DNA of 64,000 nucleotides from Astropecten irregularis. Taxonomy: Eukaryota > Echinodermata > Asteroidea > Paxillosida > Astropectinidae. Every line of letters begins with the position of its first letter. The stretch's first letter is position 1. Under the pieces are notes generated by a model. It saw only the letters and a list, made by a program, of their open reading frames with translations. It did not search any database and was not told the origin of the DNA. The DNA lies in the NCBI GenBank assembly GCA_963971285.1, contig OZ020262.1, positions 6,791,036 to 6,855,035 on the forward strand, written 5' to 3'. The translations under genes and the position numbers were made by a program. Positions 35,600 through 45,310 of this stretch are shown here, piece by piece.

Positions 35600-35885
35600 A
35601 AACTGGGAAATGGAAATTTGGGACGTCATTGATGTACTAGTGAATAGGAGGTTACAGGTTCAAATCCCACTTCATAGTTCATACCACTTTAAAGCCATTT
35701 ACAGAAAAAGTCACAAAAAATACAATAAAAGAGGTATGGCTTCATGGCTTTAAGGCAGCTGGCAATTTAGGACGTTATCAATGTATTGTTGAATAGGAGG
35801 TCGCAGGTTCGAATCCCACTTCAGCCAGTATTCTCTCGATGTCAGTTAATCTAGTCAGTTTCCCTTGTTATTCATTTGATAGTTT
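35600..35885 (+). repeat. Two SINE pieces in tandem
   Basis: GGACGTCATTGATGTACTAG..AATAGGAGG..GGTTCAAATCCCACTTC at about 35620-35675 is repeated about 160 bp later (35768-35825, GGTCGCAGGTTCGAATCCCA). The second ends in CTAGTCAGTTTCCCTTGTTA, the SINE tail. Only the B-box half of the tRNA-like head is preserved. Confidence 0.6.
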
Positions 35886-35955
35886 TCATTTCCCTGTCAT
35901 ATGCAATAATACATTAATTTAATATCACACAAATTTCACATCCTCCCTGTGTATA

Positions 35956-36195
35956 CAGGGGCCAATTTCATAGAGCTGCTTAGCACAAAAAATCGCTAAG
36001 CATTACATTTTTGTCTTAGTTAAAACAGGATTAAAAACCAAATTTCTGCGTGTTGTGTATCGCTTCTGATTGTTCTATGGCTGTTGTTCGATGACCATGA
36101 ATATCAAATGGAATTTGTAATGGTGGTTTGTTTTATTGGACAAGCAATTTTTGTGCTAAGCAATTTTTTGTGCTGAGCAGCTCTATGAAATTGGC
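35956..36195. mobile_element. Family B foldback element, full length
   Basis: The ends CAGGGGCCAATTTCATAGAG and CTCTATGAAATTGGC are inverted, with CTGCTTAGCAC/GTGCTGAGCAG inside. Internal landmarks match 31268-31508. Confidence 0.8.
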
Positions 36196-39100
36196 AATTT
36201 ACGGCTATTAGATTTTGCATCCTTCCTCATTTTGGAGTGTATCAATTTATTATATAATTTTTTTGAGACAGCCGGCAGTCATGTAAATAATGCTATAATA
36301 TGTAATAATCATCCCCATTTCAAAATTGATTTCCCGGCAATCATGTGAGCCTTAAATGCCACGTAAAATGTAAGCTTTATTCTCGCAAATGGTGCAAGTT
36401 GTTTTGTTAATGGCCGGGAATCCCTGTGCACATTACAGACAAGCATGAATAAAAGCTAGGGCATTTGTATGTGCAAGGGGGAACATTGAACATGTTAAAT
36501 GAAGCGACGGTCGTTTTGACGCGGGCACAAAGCGCTGGACCACCTAATACTTCAGCGTCCGACGCAAACGCTTCCTGAGCGACTATGCTGGATTTCCGGG
36601 GCAGATGTTTTTCGCGGCGGGACGGCCGATCGGTGGCAACTGGCGCCTTTGTCTGCGGCTCCCTTTAATTGTCGCCGCGGATCTACAAAACTTGTCTCCA
36701 ATCATTGTTTATGATCGTATTCATCCTCACGTACTCTCACAATGTAATGCAATGGTGAGAAAGCCCCGGATTTCTTTTTAGAAGATGTTCCTTCATCTGG
36801 CAATTATCACATTAAAGGAAATATGAGGAACGTTGTAAGTGAAGTCAGAAGCTATCTTTCGTACAAAGTCCCATTTCCATGTTATCCTTGATCAATTACG
36901 GCGCAACGTCGCGAACCATGAAGATTTTTAACTCCGTGCACAATATTAAGGCCCACCCACACCCCTCCAGTTGCGAATACACGTACATTTGTTGCAACGT
37001 AAAGTCCAAATTTATCAGGACGGATTTTAAATTAGATATGACAACCTGGTCCCAGACAGTAGAGACGTGTTAAACTGTTGTAAACAGGTTATTAACCCAA
37101 ATAACGATTGTTGAAATTAATGTTTCCGTGTTAGTTTTTGCGATGACGCGATTGTTAGGCTGAGACCTGTTTGCTTGTCTGAAATTTTGAAATATTTCAT
37201 GTTTGGATTGTTGTCATGTTAGTGAGGAATAGGTTGGCCGCAATAATGTGCTGAATTGCCTCGGGGACTTTGTGCCAACTTCCCCCCCCCAAGCCCTCCC
37301 CCTCTGCTCTGTTTCACTTATGGTTACTCAGATGAAGTAACGCTTCCGAGGTGTGTCGAACGTTTTAAAGGCTGTTTGTCGGCCAGTTTTCTCCCAGAGG
37401 AGGCCCTTCAGTGGAATCGGCGCCGGGACAAGATCATTCTTAAAGCCGATCCTGCTATAGTCACCTGGTCTGCAGTCAGGATTAGGGGCACCGGTTAAAA
37501 GGAAGGGGACCAGTGGCGAATCTAAGTTTTGATGTCTGCTCACGGCGGCGAGGTGTGGGATGTGGTGCCTGACGTCCACTTTGTGGAGTTGATTAACAGC
37601 GGTGTCCACTAAAAGCACCCAGAGGCGATGCTGTATGCATGCCCACACGTCCTCGCAAGATTCTTCTTCTTATTGACGTTGTAGCAAAAACCTTAATTAA
37701 CTCCAGTAAAGGACAGGTACAAGTTTAAAATGGATCAGGGTCACAACCGGCTTCCAATGTTGTACCTGACTCGAGCGTACTTTATATTCAACGGAGCTAC
37801 TATGTCTCTAAGGACTTCAAAGTTTTGTCGGATTCTTTTAAATCGGGCATCGTGCCGCAGTGACTTTAAACTGTACTTGCAGAAGTCCCACTTAGCCCAT
37901 ATGCATTATCCTCAGGCTTTTAAAGTTAGGTCCCTTGCCTCAACTAGCATACAAGCCAGTGGTGACGTCTGCATTCTAAGGCTTGCGGATTCCATAGGCA
38001 CGTGTGTATCCGCAGCCACAGCCGGAGACTTTGGACACAGCCATAGTCTATATTCACCCTTGCTTCTTTTGCATAAGTCTAGGGGTGCGATTGAGAACGA
38101 TTAAAAACGATCCACCTCTAGGAAAAAGCTAATGCCAGTAATCAAACTGTTAGGTCATTCGTACTCTAAGCGTTATATGTTCTATGGTGTTATTCTGATG
38201 TACTTCTGAAAAGCTAACCGCAGTTCATTCATAATGCTGATTCTTAATTCTTGAATAAACACCGTCATTGCTTAACATTTTTCTAGAATTCCGTGACTGA
38301 AGGAATTCATTTCATCGCTTAATGTACCCTTCCACCCTTCCACCCCTTCAAAAACTCTTAAGACTCGTAGACCAGACTTAAGTCCTTAAAAGGTGCAAGG
38401 CTCTGTCTTGTCGAAATCCTGTGTCAAATTAATTATCGCACATGAGCGCTCTTAAAGTGACGTGCGTTGTTGGGCAAAATAAAGGAGATTGTGTGCCTCT
38501 GCACGCGACGACCAAAGTAGAGCAAAATCTGGGATCCGAATTCACCCCCTTGGAGTACCCACTCTGTCTTTTTTTGCCTTTTTTTTCTTTGATTACCTTA
38601 GTCAAAAGTGCACAAAAGTATGTATTACCTCATTACACCAGCAACAATGGAGATTTTAAACCCCCCGCTGACTTTTTCTTTTCTATTTTTCAGGCAAACT
38701 TTATGCCAGACTTATTTTTATCACCATTGTTGGCATTTTTTTCCCTCTTTTTCTTCTTTTGTACTGCTGGATCTGTTTACAAGCGGTTGGTATTTTTCGG
38801 AATTGAATAGGTTTTTATAGTCGACTGTTATTGTGCGCGGAGGAGAAAGATATTTACAACTTTTGCCTGACAATACCAGGTGAAAATGCGACCCATTTTT
38901 ACTATTGTCGGGAGAAAAAAAACAGCTGAAATTGCTAAGTCATCAGACAAACATCAAAGTTAAAACAAAATTTTTGCCGTTTCCAAAATAAACGTTCACC
39001 CCAATTTTTTTGTTTTGGTGATGAATTGAGCGTGACTGTTGACGTCTCTTTAGAAAGAATGTTCTTTTTTTCGGAGGATTTAGTTGTTTAGGAATTTTGG

Positions 39101-40768
39101 AAAGGAATTTGGGGTAGGCTTGAGTTCGGAGAAGAGAAAATTAGCGACCCGTATTCCTGCCAACAACACATCGCAGCATTAGTTGCCCAAATTCACTTCC
39201 TGTAAACAACATTTTAAGTTGTTTGTCTGAATGTACTAATAAATATGCAGGAATGTCAAGCTTTGTTATCGACAATTGGATTGTACCAACGTAGAGTAAC
39301 CGAAATAATGATTTGGACAAAGAACTTTTAGAAATTCTGATATCAATTCTATCTCTAATGCCATTCTTGCCTCCCTTTGGACCTCATGCCTGATTCCTGT
39401 TTTCCCCAAAGTTCTATAACCCTCAAGTTCCAATAGAAATTTTAAGAGTTGCCTGTGTTATCTCAGAGCCCTGAAAATACTCTTTTAAAGCTAATGTTTT
39501 AGTTTGATTTTTGTCAAAGAAATGCAGATTTATGGGCAAAAATATCAAGAAAGATACAGTAAAAGTCATCTGTGAAATTGCCAGTCGGAGTCCCATAGGG
39601 TACCCTCATTTTTTGAGAAAAGAGTGAAAAATGGCCACGGTATTTTACAAATCTTTTCACAGGGATTTAGATCTTCTAAAGATCAACATTTTGTTTTGAT
39701 CATTGGTTTTACTCTTTCCTGGTGAAATACAGCGTTTCAGACAGAAAAATGTTAACGGTATGTTTCTAAAATACCTTGTAAGTTATAGGTAAATCTGTGA
39801 AGATTTCTGTTTCGGTATGCTACCAAAGTATGATACTACCTTTAAAGTATAAGGCCTATTCTGTGTTCTCATATTGATTTCGGAAATTCATAAAAGTGAC
39901 AATATGTGGAATTTTGAAAGAAAACGCCATGTCTTTCCTCTTCATTGTAGAGTAACTTCAATTTTTGTTTTCCCTTGGAGTTTAGGCATTTGGGTATTTG
40001 AGAAACTCCTTCCTAGATTTTTTTTCAGCAGTTTGAGTGTAGTTGTGAAGATGGTATAAATTTTACACTTCATAGAAACTTAAGCCCTTTACTGTAGTTG
40101 GCTATAATCAATTTTTGGGCTTTGTCCTTGTGAAATCTATTCAATAAGAAGAGCAAGTTACAAAGTCATCTTGAAGTTATATGATTTTGTTTGATTGGCG
40201 TGTCAGATTGCATCGCCTTAGGGCCCCAGCAAACTGCTAGGGGATTCCTTGTGGAAAAGGGATCATTCATCTTGCAAGCACCACCCTTCAACTAGCTAGC
40301 CTCAACTAGGGGGACATCATCGGGCTCTTGAATCCCCAGGCTAAGGGTTCAGGGTGAGGGGGAGTGTTCCCCTGACCCCAAAAGGCTCCTTGTAAGGCGA
40401 CCTATGGGGAAAAGGGTCTCCTTCCATTCTTTGGTGTCTTATGAAAGCCATAGGGGGGGGGGGGCGAGGGGGTGATTTTAATTGTATTCAATGACTACTC
40501 CCAAATTGATATCACAGATTGGGCACTTTTTTATTATCGATGGCTTTTGATGACTAAGTCTGCTTAGAATGCCGATCGGATTTTGGAAAAGCACTTTCAG
40601 TTTGTCGCAGTTTCTTGTTACTGTTATGCGAGTGTTCTTGGTATTCGGTTCTGCGTAGGAGTTCCCTTCGTGACGATGACGTCAGCGTACTTGGGAAAAG
40701 AAGTTTTGGGTTCTGGTCACAGGAACGCTTTTCACCATATGTTCACTCTTTAAGCCGTTAGAATTTTC
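36196..40768. other. Mostly unique stretch, some GC-rich islands
   Basis: No gene is supported. A CpG-rich low-repeat island at about 36500-36680 contains CCTTTAATTGTCGCCGCGG, similar in texture to 20985-21290. A frame at 37730-38104 has no domain. About 39510-39850 holds a degraded relative of family A (ends ACTACCTTTAAAGTA) joined to the repeat shared with 31.7 kb. A poly-G lies at 40453-40463. Confidence 0.35.
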
Positions 40769-40784
40769 AGTCTACTTCACTCGT

Positions 40785-40924
40785 CTTACCTGTAGAGCCA
40801 CTACTTATGCATATTTCCCTAGACCGTCAGGTATTCACGCTAAGAATTAGATACAACAGCGCCCCCTATTGACCTACCCACAGTGCCCCGCGGCATGAAT
40901 GCCACGTAGGCGTCCTCTTTTCTC
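40785..40924 (+). repeat. Left inverted terminal repeat of DIRS element
   Basis: These 140 bp are the reverse complement of 46713-46852; comparing the two base by base I found no mismatch. It begins CTTACCTGTAGAGCCACTAC and ends CGTCCTCTTTTCTC. The outer 16 bp (40769-40784) differ from the other end and belong to the left extension. Confidence 0.95.
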
Positions 40925-41070
40925 TTAGCGTCAGACGCGGAAGGACGTGGTTTTCGTTCGCTCCGCTTTTTCTCGCTAGTGAATCTTCTGTAATAAAGGT
41001 ATTCTATTACAGCGTTTGTACAGTTTTTTGGTATTTCTTCGTGTATATTGTGTTGTGTTGTGCGGTAAAG
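40925..41070 (+). promoter_or_regulatory. DIRS leader between left ITR and Gag start
   Basis: 146 bp of 5' leader after the repeat, probably holding the transcription start and 5' untranslated region. No TATA box is evident. The ATG at 41071 is preceded by GCGGTAAAG, an acceptable context with A/G at -3. Confidence 0.5.
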
Positions 41071-43239
41071 ATGAGACGATCTGATAGAGCCGGGTCCGCA
41101 AATCTCGGGGAAAACAACCATTCCCCGGGGCGGACCGCGGTGCTCTCGTGCACGGACTCCGCCGGGTACAACAACCCGTTACCCGGGCGGCAGTCCCCTG
41201 CTACGCATCCCCAGCCACAACCGGCCGGGGACGCTGGCAGCTCCGTCGGTCGGGTCGGGGACCACAACCGGTCCCCGTCCGCGGCCAGTTCGGAAGGCAC
41301 AAAGAAAATAAAGGGGGGCTCTGGCAAGGTTTCCGTAAAACTAACCTCCTCTGCCAGAGCCAAACCCAAGAAGGGCGGTCGCCAGGGCAAACACGGTTCG
41401 TCCGTGTGCCCTGCACCCCCTGCACCTCCGGACCCGGGGCAGCCACAACCGGCTGGCCTCCGTGGCTCCGCGGTTACGGTGCACCCTGGCCTCCCCGGCA
41501 CGGTGGCGAACGCCACGCGCTCCCGGGATGGGCTTTTGTCCGGTCTCCCCGACCGCGCAACGCGCGCTCAGCCCGTGGGGCTCGGAGCGCCGTTGGCCGG
41601 GCAGGCTGTGGACGGCGCGGGTGGCCCAGCCTGGGCCTACCCCGGGCCGTCGGCCTCGCTCGTCTCGGGCTCGTCGGACTTTCTCCACTGCTCCGGGGTT
41701 CCATTGACCCAGGCTGCAGCGGACTCTTCCTCGGACACCCCGCGGGGCCGTCCGTCGAAGAAGGGGAAGAAAAAGAAGAAGTCGGGCCGAAGATCGCGTG
41801 AATCTTCACCGAGTTCTGGGGACTCTTCCTCCCGGTCCCGTCGCAGCAAACACTGCAAGGGCGAGGACGTGGTTTCACGGGGTGAGTTCCTTCAAGCCTT
41901 CCAATCGATTTCGGCATCAATATCAGCCCTTGCTGCCTCCCACCAGTCGGGCTCTATTGTTCAGCATACCGATCCCGTGGCCCACACACAGGTCCCGCTG
42001 ATCGTTGGTCACGGTTGGGCTGCACAAGGACAAAGGGACCTACCGCACACTGTTAGCCGTGCGCCGGCATCCCCTCCAGCTGTAAGCCTTCACCCTTCAA
42101 TGTCCCTTGTGTCTGAGGAGGTCGTCCAACCACAGGCCCATTCATCTGGCCAGCCCGCCGCCGCCCGGGATTATCCCGACTCGCGGTCTTCCCATTCATC
42201 GGACGGCTCAGCTGACGACCTGGGCGCGGCCCAGCTGCAGCGACTGTCTATTGCCGAGACAGAGCTTAGGCTCGTACAAAGAGACATGATCCGTGTGCTA
42301 CAGTTCCCGCCTGAGGAGGAGCCCCCCCAGCCGGAGCACAAGTCTTTCAAGCGCAAGACGGGCGTAGCTGGGACTGGTGACAAGGTTTTTCCAGTTATCC
42401 CCTTGGACCAGGTGTGTGTCGAGAAGATGTCTGGAATTATGTCCCCTGGTAATTGGCGAGCATACTCCAAACGGGAGCTCGACTACTATCGCTTCCCCAA
42501 GTCGGATTTTGAGAAGTTCTTCTCCACCCCGTCTCTCTCCGATGCGACAAAGGACAAGTTGGCAGCGGATGAGGGGTGCCCGTCGTCGAAGCGGCCCTTC
42601 GCGGATAAGACCCGCACCACGTTGGAGGACACGCTGAAGAAGCTGGACACAGCCTCCCGCCATGGCTTGGCCGCGACCTCCTTCTTGCTTCTCCTCACGG
42701 AATACTTGGTTTCCGGTTGTGAGGAGGAGTCGGCAGTTCCCCCAGACATGCTGACGGCCGCTTTTCACTGCCTTGATAATGGTCTCCGGTCGGTTCTCGA
42801 CCAGTTCTCTCGTGTGTCCGCCCTTGCTACCTCGGCCCGTCGGGGCAATGTGCTGGACGCGCTTTTCCTCCCGTCTCAAGGTGCCCGTAAGAGGCTCGAG
42901 GCCCTTCCTCTGCTGGGAAACGATCTCTTCGCTGGCAAGTTCGAGGAATTCATGCAGGCGGAGGCCAAGAGGCTGAAAGCTACGGAAAAGATCAACCTCA
43001 AGAAACCCCCGGCCCCGACAACAAAGTCGTCACGGGGCGGGGGCAAGCCGTCTTACGTGATCCCCCGACGTAGCCCGCTCAGTGCGTCTACTCGTGGTAG
43101 TTTTCGAGGCCGATCGACCACTTCGTCTTCTGCCCGCCCCACGCAGTCGCAACCCACCACTGCCTGGCGCCAGCAGCCGAAACCAGGACGTGGTTATCGC
43201 CCGCCCGGCCCCCGGTTTTCCGGGGCCAGGCGTAAGTGA
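41071..43239 (+). CDS. Gag-like protein of DIRS retrotransposon (ORF1)
   Basis: 722 residues from the first ATG; the frame stays open a few codons upstream but without an ATG. Role by family: nucleocapsid-like protein that binds the element's RNA. Visible parts: a Pro/Gly/Ser-rich N-terminal third; a Lys/Arg/Ser cluster at about residues 230-260 (KKGKKKKKSGRRSR), likely a nuclear localisation and RNA-binding patch; a folded helical core at about 455-640 (GNWRAYSKRELDYY to EEFMQAEAKRLKA); and an Arg/Gly/Ser/Pro tail from about 654, RGG-like. There is no CCHC zinc knuckle, which is normal for DIRS. The TGA stop overlaps a consensus splice donor (GTAAGT at 43232-43237). The same frame is open again immediately after the stop. 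The Gag assignment rests on position and composition more than on a catalytic motif. Confidence 0.85.
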   Translation: MRRSDRAGSANLGENNHSPGRTAVLSCTDSAGYNNPLPGRQSPATHPQPQPAGDAGSSVGRVGDHNRSPSAASSEGTKKIKGGSGKVSVKLTSSARAKPKKGGRQGKHGSSVCPAPPAPPDPGQPQPAGLRGSAVTVHPGLPGTVANATRSRDGLLSGLPDRATRAQPVGLGAPLAGQAVDGAGGPAWAYPGPSASLVSGSSDFLHCSGVPLTQAAADSSSDTPRGRPSKKGKKKKKSGRRSRESSPSSGDSSSRSRRSKHCKGEDVVSRGEFLQAFQSISASISALAASHQSGSIVQHTDPVAHTQVPLIVGHGWAAQGQRDLPHTVSRAPASPPAVSLHPSMSLVSEEVVQPQAHSSGQPAAARDYPDSRSSHSSDGSADDLGAAQLQRLSIAETELRLVQRDMIRVLQFPPEEEPPQPEHKSFKRKTGVAGTGDKVFPVIPLDQVCVEKMSGIMSPGNWRAYSKRELDYYRFPKSDFEKFFSTPSLSDATKDKLAADEGCPSSKRPFADKTRTTLEDTLKKLDTASRHGLAATSFLLLLTEYLVSGCEEESAVPPDMLTAAFHCLDNGLRSVLDQFSRVSALATSARRGNVLDALFLPSQGARKRLEALPLLGNDLFAGKFEEFMQAEAKRLKATEKINLKKPPAPTTKSSRGGGKPSYVIPRRSPLSASTRGSFRGRSTTSSSARPTQSQPTTAWRQQPKPGRGYRPPGPRFSGARRK
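43232..43237 (+). other. Candidate 5' splice site overlapping Gag stop
   Basis: AGGC|GTAAGTGA: a GTAAGT consensus whose last T starts the Gag TGA. Splicing here would remove the stop. The nearest acceptor-like site (CTCCTGCAG ending 43257) would leave a 26-nt intron, too short for normal splicing. An acceptor ending at 45070 is phase-compatible with the recombinase frame. Confidence 0.4.
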
Positions 43240-43267
43240 CTCTCCCGTCTCCTGCAGGCCTCCCTCC

Positions 43268-45310
43268 ATGGGACCCGTAGGAGGCCGTCTTCAGGCATTT
43301 GCAGGGTCCTGGGTTCAAGCTACGTCCGACCGGTGGGTGCTCGACACAATCACCCGAGGCTATGCGCTCGAGTTCACGAGCACCCCCCCGTCGGACATGC
43401 TCGTTCGGCCTACTCCAGTGCCGACCGATGTTTCGAAGCGTCGCTCTCTCGAGGCGGAAGTAACATCTCTCCTCGAGAAGCGGGCAATACGCGTGCTCCC
43501 CCAGGGGGAGCCACAGTCGGGGTTTATGTCAACCTTCTTCCTGGTTCCCAGGAAGGAGGTCGGAGTTTGGCGTCCGATCCTAAACCTGAAACCCCTCAAC
43601 AAATTCATTCGGCCTCGTCGCTTCCGTATGGATACGCTGAAAATTATCCTCGAATCCATCCGGACGCCAGCGTGGGGAGCAAGCATAGATCTGAAGGACG
43701 CCTACCTCCACGTTCCTATCAGGCCAGATCACTGGAAGTTCCTGCGTTTTCAGTACAAGGACATCGTGTACGAGTTCACGGCTCTCCCGTTCGGCCTCTC
43801 CACCTCGCCCCGAGTCTTTACAAGAGTTGTGAAGGCGGTCGGGGCTGCGCTGCGGAGACAAGGAGTGATGTTGTTCATGTACCTCGACGATTGGCTCATC
43901 GTGGGACATTCTCGCGAGGCCACAATGGCGGCACTCAACCTTACATGGAACCTCTCGGAGGACCTCGGGTTTATCATCAATGTAGAGAAGTCCCGCCCGT
44001 GCCCCTCCCAGTCCCCAACCTTCCTGGGAGCGTCACTCGACCTGCGGGCTGGGCTGGCCAGACCTACTTGGGATCGCATGTTGAACCTCCACCAATGCGT
44101 TTCTCTTTTTCTCCCGGTCTCGGTGGCCCCAGCGGGCGCTTGGCTCAGACTGCTGGGCCTCATGGCCAGCCTTGTAGACGTGGTGAATTTTTGCAGGTTG
44201 CGGATGCGCCCCATCCAGCTACACCTGCTCTCCTTCTTCCGGCCAAAACTTCATCACTTAAGTCTTCCCGTGCCAGTGACACCTTGGCTGTTACCGCACC
44301 TTCGTTGGTGGCTGGACGTCTCAAACATCATGGCGGGCCGTGTCTTTCGCAGACCCCACCCGTCACTGATCGTCACCACAGACGCGTCACTTTCTGGTTG
44401 GGGGGCCACCCTCCACCCACGCCAAGTGGCGGGCCGGTGGGGCCCCGATCATCGCACAAACCACATCAATGTGCTCGAGATGCTGGCAGTCTCCAACGCC
44501 CTCCAGCATTTTCAGTCCTCCGTGACAGGTCGTTCTGTCCTGATCCGCTGCGACAATACGACCGTGGTGGCCTACATCAACCGCCAGGGAGGCACGCGAT
44601 CCGCCCAGCTGTGTGCGATCACGTGGACCATCTTCCAGTGGTGCATGCGTCACAGGGTGATTCTCTCAGCGGTTCACCTCCCGGGGGAGGAGAACTCCGC
44701 TGCCGACGCCCTCTCGAGGGGATGGATACGACCAACAGAGTGGTCTCTACATCCACAGGTTGCTCAGTCTCTCTTCCAGCTGATAGATCGTCCTCATGTC
44801 GATCTGTTTGCATCACAGGACAACCACCAACTGCCGACCTACTGCACGAGGACCCCCGATCCTCGAGCGTGGCAGACAGACGCGCTGGCAATACGGTGGA
44901 ACGGGCTGCTGGCTTATGCCTTCCCCCCGTTCTCTCTCATCCCTCGCGTGCTGACAAAGCTAGAACAGGAGGATTGCAAAGTCCTCCTCATAGCACCATT
45001 CTGGCCCCGTCAGCCTTGGTTTCCGAGGCTGACCAAACTTCTAGTTCATCAGCCAGTAATCCTTCCGCAGAGAGCGGACATTCTGCTCCAGCCGAGCTCG
45101 GGTTTTCTTCACCCGGCTCCGCGGGATCTCCACTTGACGTGCTGGGTGCTGTCAAGCAATCCCTCCGCGCAGCTGGCCTTTCTCAGCGAGCTGCGGCTAT
45201 TGCAGCCTGCAGCCGCAGGGCTTCCACCAGGAAAATCTATGACAGCAGACTACGTCATTTTTCCAAATGGTGCCGAATCCGATCTCTGCATCCCCCCAAT
45301 ACTTCTGTAG
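43268..45310 (+). CDS. Reverse transcriptase / RNase H / methyltransferase-like polyprotein (ORF2)
   Basis: 680 residues from the ATG at 43268 (context CCCTCCATGG); the frame extends upstream to 43082 without an ATG. It copies element RNA into DNA and degrades the RNA strand. The reverse transcriptase runs about 50-290, with WRPILNLKPLN at 101, catalytic Asp in IDLKDAYLHVPI (141/144), LPFGLSTSPRVF and the YLDD box at 205-208. The RNase H domain runs about 368-485 with the full acidic set D372 (TDASLSGWGA), E404, D429 (CDNTTVVAYIN) and D480 (ADALSR). Residues about 511-600 (DLFAS, YAFPPFSLI, IAPFWPRQPWF) match the phage-Dam-like methyltransferase domain known in DIRS elements, with FPPF where the catalytic DPPY would be. 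There is no protease. The last 590 bp overlap the recombinase frame. Confidence 0.96.
   Translation: MGPVGGRLQAFAGSWVQATSDRWVLDTITRGYALEFTSTPPSDMLVRPTPVPTDVSKRRSLEAEVTSLLEKRAIRVLPQGEPQSGFMSTFFLVPRKEVGVWRPILNLKPLNKFIRPRRFRMDTLKIILESIRTPAWGASIDLKDAYLHVPIRPDHWKFLRFQYKDIVYEFTALPFGLSTSPRVFTRVVKAVGAALRRQGVMLFMYLDDWLIVGHSREATMAALNLTWNLSEDLGFIINVEKSRPCPSQSPTFLGASLDLRAGLARPTWDRMLNLHQCVSLFLPVSVAPAGAWLRLLGLMASLVDVVNFCRLRMRPIQLHLLSFFRPKLHHLSLPVPVTPWLLPHLRWWLDVSNIMAGRVFRRPHPSLIVTTDASLSGWGATLHPRQVAGRWGPDHRTNHINVLEMLAVSNALQHFQSSVTGRSVLIRCDNTTVVAYINRQGGTRSAQLCAITWTIFQWCMRHRVILSAVHLPGEENSAADALSRGWIRPTEWSLHPQVAQSLFQLIDRPHVDLFASQDNHQLPTYCTRTPDPRAWQTDALAIRWNGLLAYAFPPFSLIPRVLTKLEQEDCKVLLIAPFWPRQPWFPRLTKLLVHQPVILPQRADILLQPSSGFLHPAPRDLHLTCWVLSSNPSAQLAFLSELRLLQPAAAGLPPGKSMTADYVIFPNGAESDLCIPPILL

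Noticed and set aside
43232..43257. 26-nt intron between the Gag stop and CTGCAG
   Set aside because: Too short for spliceosomal splicing and it would not enter the RT frame.
41007..43318. Long minus-strand and alternative plus-strand frames inside the DIRS element
   Set aside because: Shadow frames of GC-rich coding sequence with no domain; the Gag and RT frames explain the region.
43240..44721. A 962-residue protein starting near 43333
   Set aside because: There is no ATG there; the first two-thirds is a shadow of the RT frame and only the last third is a recombinase. Kept as a finding only for the open-frame observation.
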